Source of the DNA: an uncultured Flavobacteriaceae bacterium
GTDB lineage: Bacteria > Bacteroidota > Bacteroidia > Flavobacteriales > Flavobacteriaceae
Length of the DNA stretch: 57,888 nucleotides
NCBI GenBank assembly: GCA_913062575.1
Contig: CAJXVT010000011.1
Coordinates: forward strand, 1-57,888
Direction: 5' to 3'
This document shows positions 55,877-57,888 of this stretch, piece after piece. Below the pieces are notes generated by a model. It saw nothing but the letters and a program-made list of their open reading frames with translations, made no database searches and was not told the origin of the DNA. Both the position numbers and the translations under genes were made by a program. Numbering within the stretch: position 1 is the first letter of the stretch; the number at the start of each line of letters is the position of its first letter.

Positions 55877-55905
55877 AAACCCGTTTGATTTACTCAAACG
55901 GGTTT
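55877..55905 (-). terminator. his operon attenuator terminator
   Basis: AAACCCGTTTGA and TCAAACGGGTTT form a perfect 12-bp stem with a 5-base loop. On the minus strand six T residues follow. It stands 51 bases before hisG in the leader, so it would stop transcription of the operon unless disrupted. Minus-strand CTCAAGCG at 55942-55949, within the leader peptide ORF just after its His codons, can pair with CGTTTGAG of the 5' arm (one G-U pair). That pairing forms the competing antiterminator. Confidence 0.9.
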
Positions 55906-55935
55906 AAAATATATGTTTTTTTATTCAATACATTT

Positions 55936-55992
55936 TCAGTTCGCTTGAGTGCAAATATGAAAATGATGATGGTTAAATTGAATAAAATTCAT
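55936..55992 (-). CDS. hisL: his operon leader peptide
   Basis: An 18-codon ORF on the minus strand encoding MNFIQFNHHHFHICTQAN and then TGA. Four of five consecutive codons (55957-55971) are CAT for His. It lies 30 bases upstream of the attenuator hairpin and 109 bases upstream of hisG. Stalling of the ribosome at the His run would leave the downstream CTCAAGCG free to pair with the terminator arm. The design is the same as the classical his attenuators of enterobacteria, but the peptide sequence is its own. Confidence 0.85.
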   Translation of the reverse strand: MNFIQFNHHHFHICTQAN

Positions 55993-56043
55993 GTCTTGTT
56001 TTTTGATGCTACAAATATTTGTCATTTATTATTTAATATCCTA

Positions 56044-56073
56044 ATTATACTTAAACAAAAAACAAATATTCAA
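56044..56073 (-). promoter_or_regulatory. Possible his operon promoter
   Basis: The minus strand reads TTGAAT (56068-56073), 18 bases, then TATAAT (56044-56049), resembling the classical -35/-10 type. The start would fall about 40 bases before the leader peptide. Bacteroidota promoters normally use TAnnTTTG, so this is only a candidate; AATATTTG elements nearby are one base off that consensus. Confidence 0.3.
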
Positions 56074-56116
56074 CAAACTTCTCAAAAACACTCGTCTAAA
56101 CTACTAATTACTAGTG

Positions 56117-57268
56117 CTATATAAGTGTTTCTAAATAATGTTCCTCGATTAAATACGTCTCTTTTAACTCTTTAATCCTTGTTTCAACTCTCGAAACATC
56201 ATTCTTTTTAGATGATTTTGTTCCAACCAACATTACATTTTTACGTGTATGTTCGTTGCTAATAAATTCAAATACTTTGGTATTGTAATTGTTTTTCTCT
56301 AGAATTAAAGCACGGATGGTATCTGTTACCATTTCGAACTGACGTTCTTTGAAGATTCCGTATTTTAATAACGGACTCTCCTGCTCTTTTCCTTTTACTT
56401 GTTGCCTAATTTGTTTGTGACAACAAGGTGCACAAATAATCAATTCTGCTTTAGAAACCAATCCTTTATAAATGGCATCATCTGTTGCGGTATCACATGC
56501 GTGCAACGCAATTAAAATATCAATTTTGTTGTTGTCATACTCTTGAATAGATTGCGCTACAAATGATAGGTTTTTAAAGTCTGATTTCTCAGCAATATCA
56601 TTACAGTAATCAACTAGCTCTTCACGTAATTCAATTCCTGTAACAGTAGCATTGAACTTCTTTGTGTTGACTAAATAATCATACAAAGCAAAGGTTAAAT
56701 ACCCTTTACCAGAACCCATATCAACAATATTGATCTGTTTGGGTAGTTTGGTAGATTTAAGTAATCCTTCAATAATCTCTAAGTATTTATTGATTTGACG
56801 GTATTTATCTGCCATTTTATGAATGACTTTTCCGTTTGTATCGGTAATTCCTAAATGATGCAAATAACTTCCAGCCTCTGCTAAACGCTCTTTGGGTTTA
56901 TCATGAGTTTCTGGTAACTTATTCTTAAAACTTGCAATATTTTCTTTATAAGTAACTTTCTTCTTTTTAGAAATAAAGACCAACAAATCATTTGCCAATG
57001 TAAACAAGGTTGCGGCTCTAAAGTTCTCTTGCAATAAGACTTCCAATTCGGCAATTGCTTCTTTTAGTGTATAATTCTTTACTTTATCATTGGTAGTATA
57101 ATGATAAGTAAACTGAAACAAATCGGCTTCTTTAATCTTTATCAATCTGATATACACATTTGGCAACTCATCACTTTTTCTAATTGGTTTACTTAAGGTT
57201 AGCTTTACAAAATTAGCCGCTATTACACTTTGACGTACCGCTTCATTTAATTGTTGAAAATTATTCAT
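56117..57268 (-). CDS. SAM-dependent methyltransferase (Methyltransf_32 type)
   Basis: A 383-residue protein. About residues 1-130 form an N-terminal domain that also exists as a separate gene next door. The methyltransferase domain begins near 140; VDMGSGKGYLTFALYDYL is the SAM-binding motif I, ALHACDTATDDA and IICAPCCHKQIR are the blocks typical of the TRM13/METTL25-like group. The CC motif suggests a nucleic-acid or metal-linked role; the substrate is unknown. The start is the ATG at 57268, close to a TATTTTTG element at 57274-57281. Confidence 0.82.
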   Translation of the reverse strand: MNNFQQLNEAVRQSVIAANFVKLTLSKPIRKSDELPNVYIRLIKIKEADLFQFTYHYTTNDKVKNYTLKEAIAELEVLLQENFRAATLFTLANDLLVFISKKKKVTYKENIASFKNKLPETHDKPKERLAEAGSYLHHLGITDTNGKVIHKMADKYRQINKYLEIIEGLLKSTKLPKQINIVDMGSGKGYLTFALYDYLVNTKKFNATVTGIELREELVDYCNDIAEKSDFKNLSFVAQSIQEYDNNKIDILIALHACDTATDDAIYKGLVSKAELIICAPCCHKQIRQQVKGKEQESPLLKYGIFKERQFEMVTDTIRALILEKNNYNTKVFEFISNEHTRKNVMLVGTKSSKKNDVSRVETRIKELKETYLIEEHYLETLI

Positions 57269-57273
57269 AGGGA

Positions 57274-57281
57274 CAAAAATA
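57274..57281 (-). promoter_or_regulatory. -7 promoter element for the methyltransferase
   Basis: The minus strand reads TATTTTTG (exact TAnnTTTG) in the 22-base gap between the two related genes, six bases upstream of the methyltransferase start. That would make an almost leaderless transcript, so the match may be chance. Confidence 0.25.
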
Positions 57282-57290
57282 AGTGACTAT

Positions 57291-57668
57291 TTATGATTCT
57301 CTTGGGATTTCAGGTAATTTATTTCTAAAACTTGGTGCAGTATCTCTGCAAGAAACTTGTTTCTTTTTAGAAACCATCACTAATAAGTCATAACTCAAAG
57401 TAAATAAGGTTCCGGTTCTAAAAGTTTCCATCAGTAATGTTTCCATTTCAGACATGGCTTCTTTTAAAGAAAACTGTTTAAATTCATTTGTATCCGCATA
57501 GCGATATTTAAATTCAAAAATTTCTTTGCCTTCAATCACAATCAAGCGCAGATATACATTTAGCAAACCTTCACTTTTTCTGATTGGTTTGCTTAAGGTT
57601 AGTTTCACAAACTCATCATCTCTAACACTTTGCTGCAATGCTTCAAAAAATTCTTTAAAATTACTCAT
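57291..57668 (-). CDS. Free-standing copy of the methyltransferase N-terminal domain
   Basis: A 125-residue protein that aligns from end to end with residues 1-125 of the methyltransferase encoded 22 bases downstream: both share FVKLTLSKPIRKS, NVY(I/L)RLI, TLFTL and a final NKLPE. It stops at the point where the partner's linker to the catalytic domain begins. It looks like a tandem duplication that kept only the first domain. The reading frame is open and the differences are spread evenly, so it has been kept and diverged rather than being fresh debris. Function unknown. Confidence 0.8.
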   Translation of the reverse strand: MSNFKEFFEALQQSVRDDEFVKLTLSKPIRKSEGLLNVYLRLIVIEGKEIFEFKYRYADTNEFKQFSLKEAMSEMETLLMETFRTGTLFTLSYDLLVMVSKKKQVSCRDTAPSFRNKLPEIPRES

Positions 57669-57672
57669 GTTG

Positions 57673-57680
57673 TAAAGATA
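57673..57680 (-). promoter_or_regulatory. Possible -7 element for the 125-residue gene
   Basis: The minus strand reads TATCTTTA, seven of eight positions of TAnnTTTG, five bases before the start codon. Confidence 0.25.
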
Positions 57681-57698
57681 AAATGTTTAAACACAAAA

Positions 57699-57720
57699 AA
57701 CGTCACTAAAAAGTGACGTT
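57699..57720. terminator. Intrinsic terminator after typA
   Basis: AACGTCACT and AGTGACGTT form a 9-bp stem with a 4-base loop; A and T runs flank it on both sides. It lies 26 bases beyond the typA stop codon. Confidence 0.9.
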
Positions 57721-57745
57721 TTTTTTATATTCTATAAAAAGTTTA

Positions 57746-57888
57746 TTATGCTTTAAAAGTAATTTTACGCATACGTAAGCTTTCTGGAGTTACCTCTAAA
57801 TATTCATCAGTTTTGATGTATTCCATATTTTCCTCTAAAGAGAAATCTACTTTCGGTGCAATTTTCATAGCATCATCTGTACCAGATT
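57746..57888 (-). CDS. typA: Ribosome-binding GTPase TypA/BipA, C-terminal end only
   Basis: The right edge cuts this gene; the last 47 codons are present. They encode APKVDFSLEENMEYIKTDE and EYLEVTPESLRMRKI before the stop, the characteristic C-terminal domain of TypA/BipA, which acts on ribosome assembly at low temperature and under stress. The GTPase domain lies outside the window. A clear terminator follows. Confidence 0.85.
   Translation of the reverse strand, partial: SGTDDAMKIAPKVDFSLEENMEYIKTDEYLEVTPESLRMRKITFKA

Noticed and set aside
55877..55905. Hairpin read only as a terminator for a plus-strand transcript.
   Set aside because: No plus-strand gene ends here; the long T run is on the minus strand and the His-rich leader ORF lies directly upstream on that strand.
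56015..56023. AATATTTG as the his promoter -7 element.
   Set aside because: One base off the consensus and no TTG at the expected distance; kept only as an alternative.
1..57888. Search for a CRISPR array, prophage, integrase or insertion sequence.
   Set aside because: No regularly spaced repeats, no transposase or integrase-like ORF and no tRNA-type attachment site were seen.

Overview
The window looks like chromosomal DNA from a member of the Flavobacteriaceae (Bacteroidota), probably marine or host-associated. The signs are strongly AT-rich coding sequence, secreted proteins with short Bacteroidota-type signal peptides, repeated use of the TAnnTTTG -7 promoter element, a TonB-dependent receptor followed by DUF4249 lipoproteins, long-form HisG with bifunctional HisB and HisIE, and several flavobacterial gene families (DUF2461, Tricorn-like S41, paired S9 peptidases). 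The genus cannot be fixed from the sequence alone. No rRNA, tRNA, CRISPR array, integrase or transposase was found.

Layout. 1-7.5 kb: the end of a secreted amidohydrolase, a PAP2 phosphatase and two tandem secreted S9 peptidases, all on the minus strand. 7.5-14.9 kb: an ABC efflux module (permease, ATPase, periplasmic adaptor) divergent from an NtrC-type response regulator and its histidine kinase. The gap between them holds a palindrome and promoter-like elements that suggest the regulator acts in both directions. 14.9-18.3 kb: a minus-strand operon for sulfite oxidation (SorA-like molybdoenzyme, SorB-like cytochrome c, two-domain rhodanese, fatty-acid hydroxylase/sterol desaturase family protein). 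18.5-29.0 kb: a plus-strand operon with an STN-containing TonB-dependent receptor, five consecutive paralogous DUF4249 lipoproteins and a 575-residue MG2-like protein. 29-46.5 kb: mixed housekeeping and accessory genes, including a drug/metabolite transporter, DEAD/DEAH helicases, MaoC hydratase, Tricorn-like peptidase, TRIC channel, thioesterase, MATE pump, an esterase-fold protein lacking its nucleophile, a TetR-SDR pair with matching operators, a hexapeptide acyltransferase, DUF2461 and DUF1853. 46.5-48.7 kb: recQ. 48.65-56.0 kb: the complete histidine operon hisG-D-C-B-H-A-F-IE. 56.1-57.9 kb: a Methyltransf_32-type methyltransferase, a free-standing copy of its N-terminal domain, and the 3' end of typA.

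The most notable signals are these. (1) Upstream of hisG there is an 18-codon leader ORF with four His codons within five codons, a strong intrinsic terminator, and a leader segment able to pair with the terminator's 5' arm; this is a complete transcription-attenuation device. (2) A family of palindromic repeats with TGTCATT/AATGACA ends lies in the hisD-hisC and hisF-hisIE gaps, and a 28-bp piece sits in frame inside hisA, adding about 10-12 residues to the protein. (3) Five DUF4249 copies stand behind one TonB receptor. (4) A TetR regulator has near-identical 18-bp operators over its own and its partner gene's promoters. (5) A bEBP-type regulator is linked to a near-consensus sigma-54 promoter.
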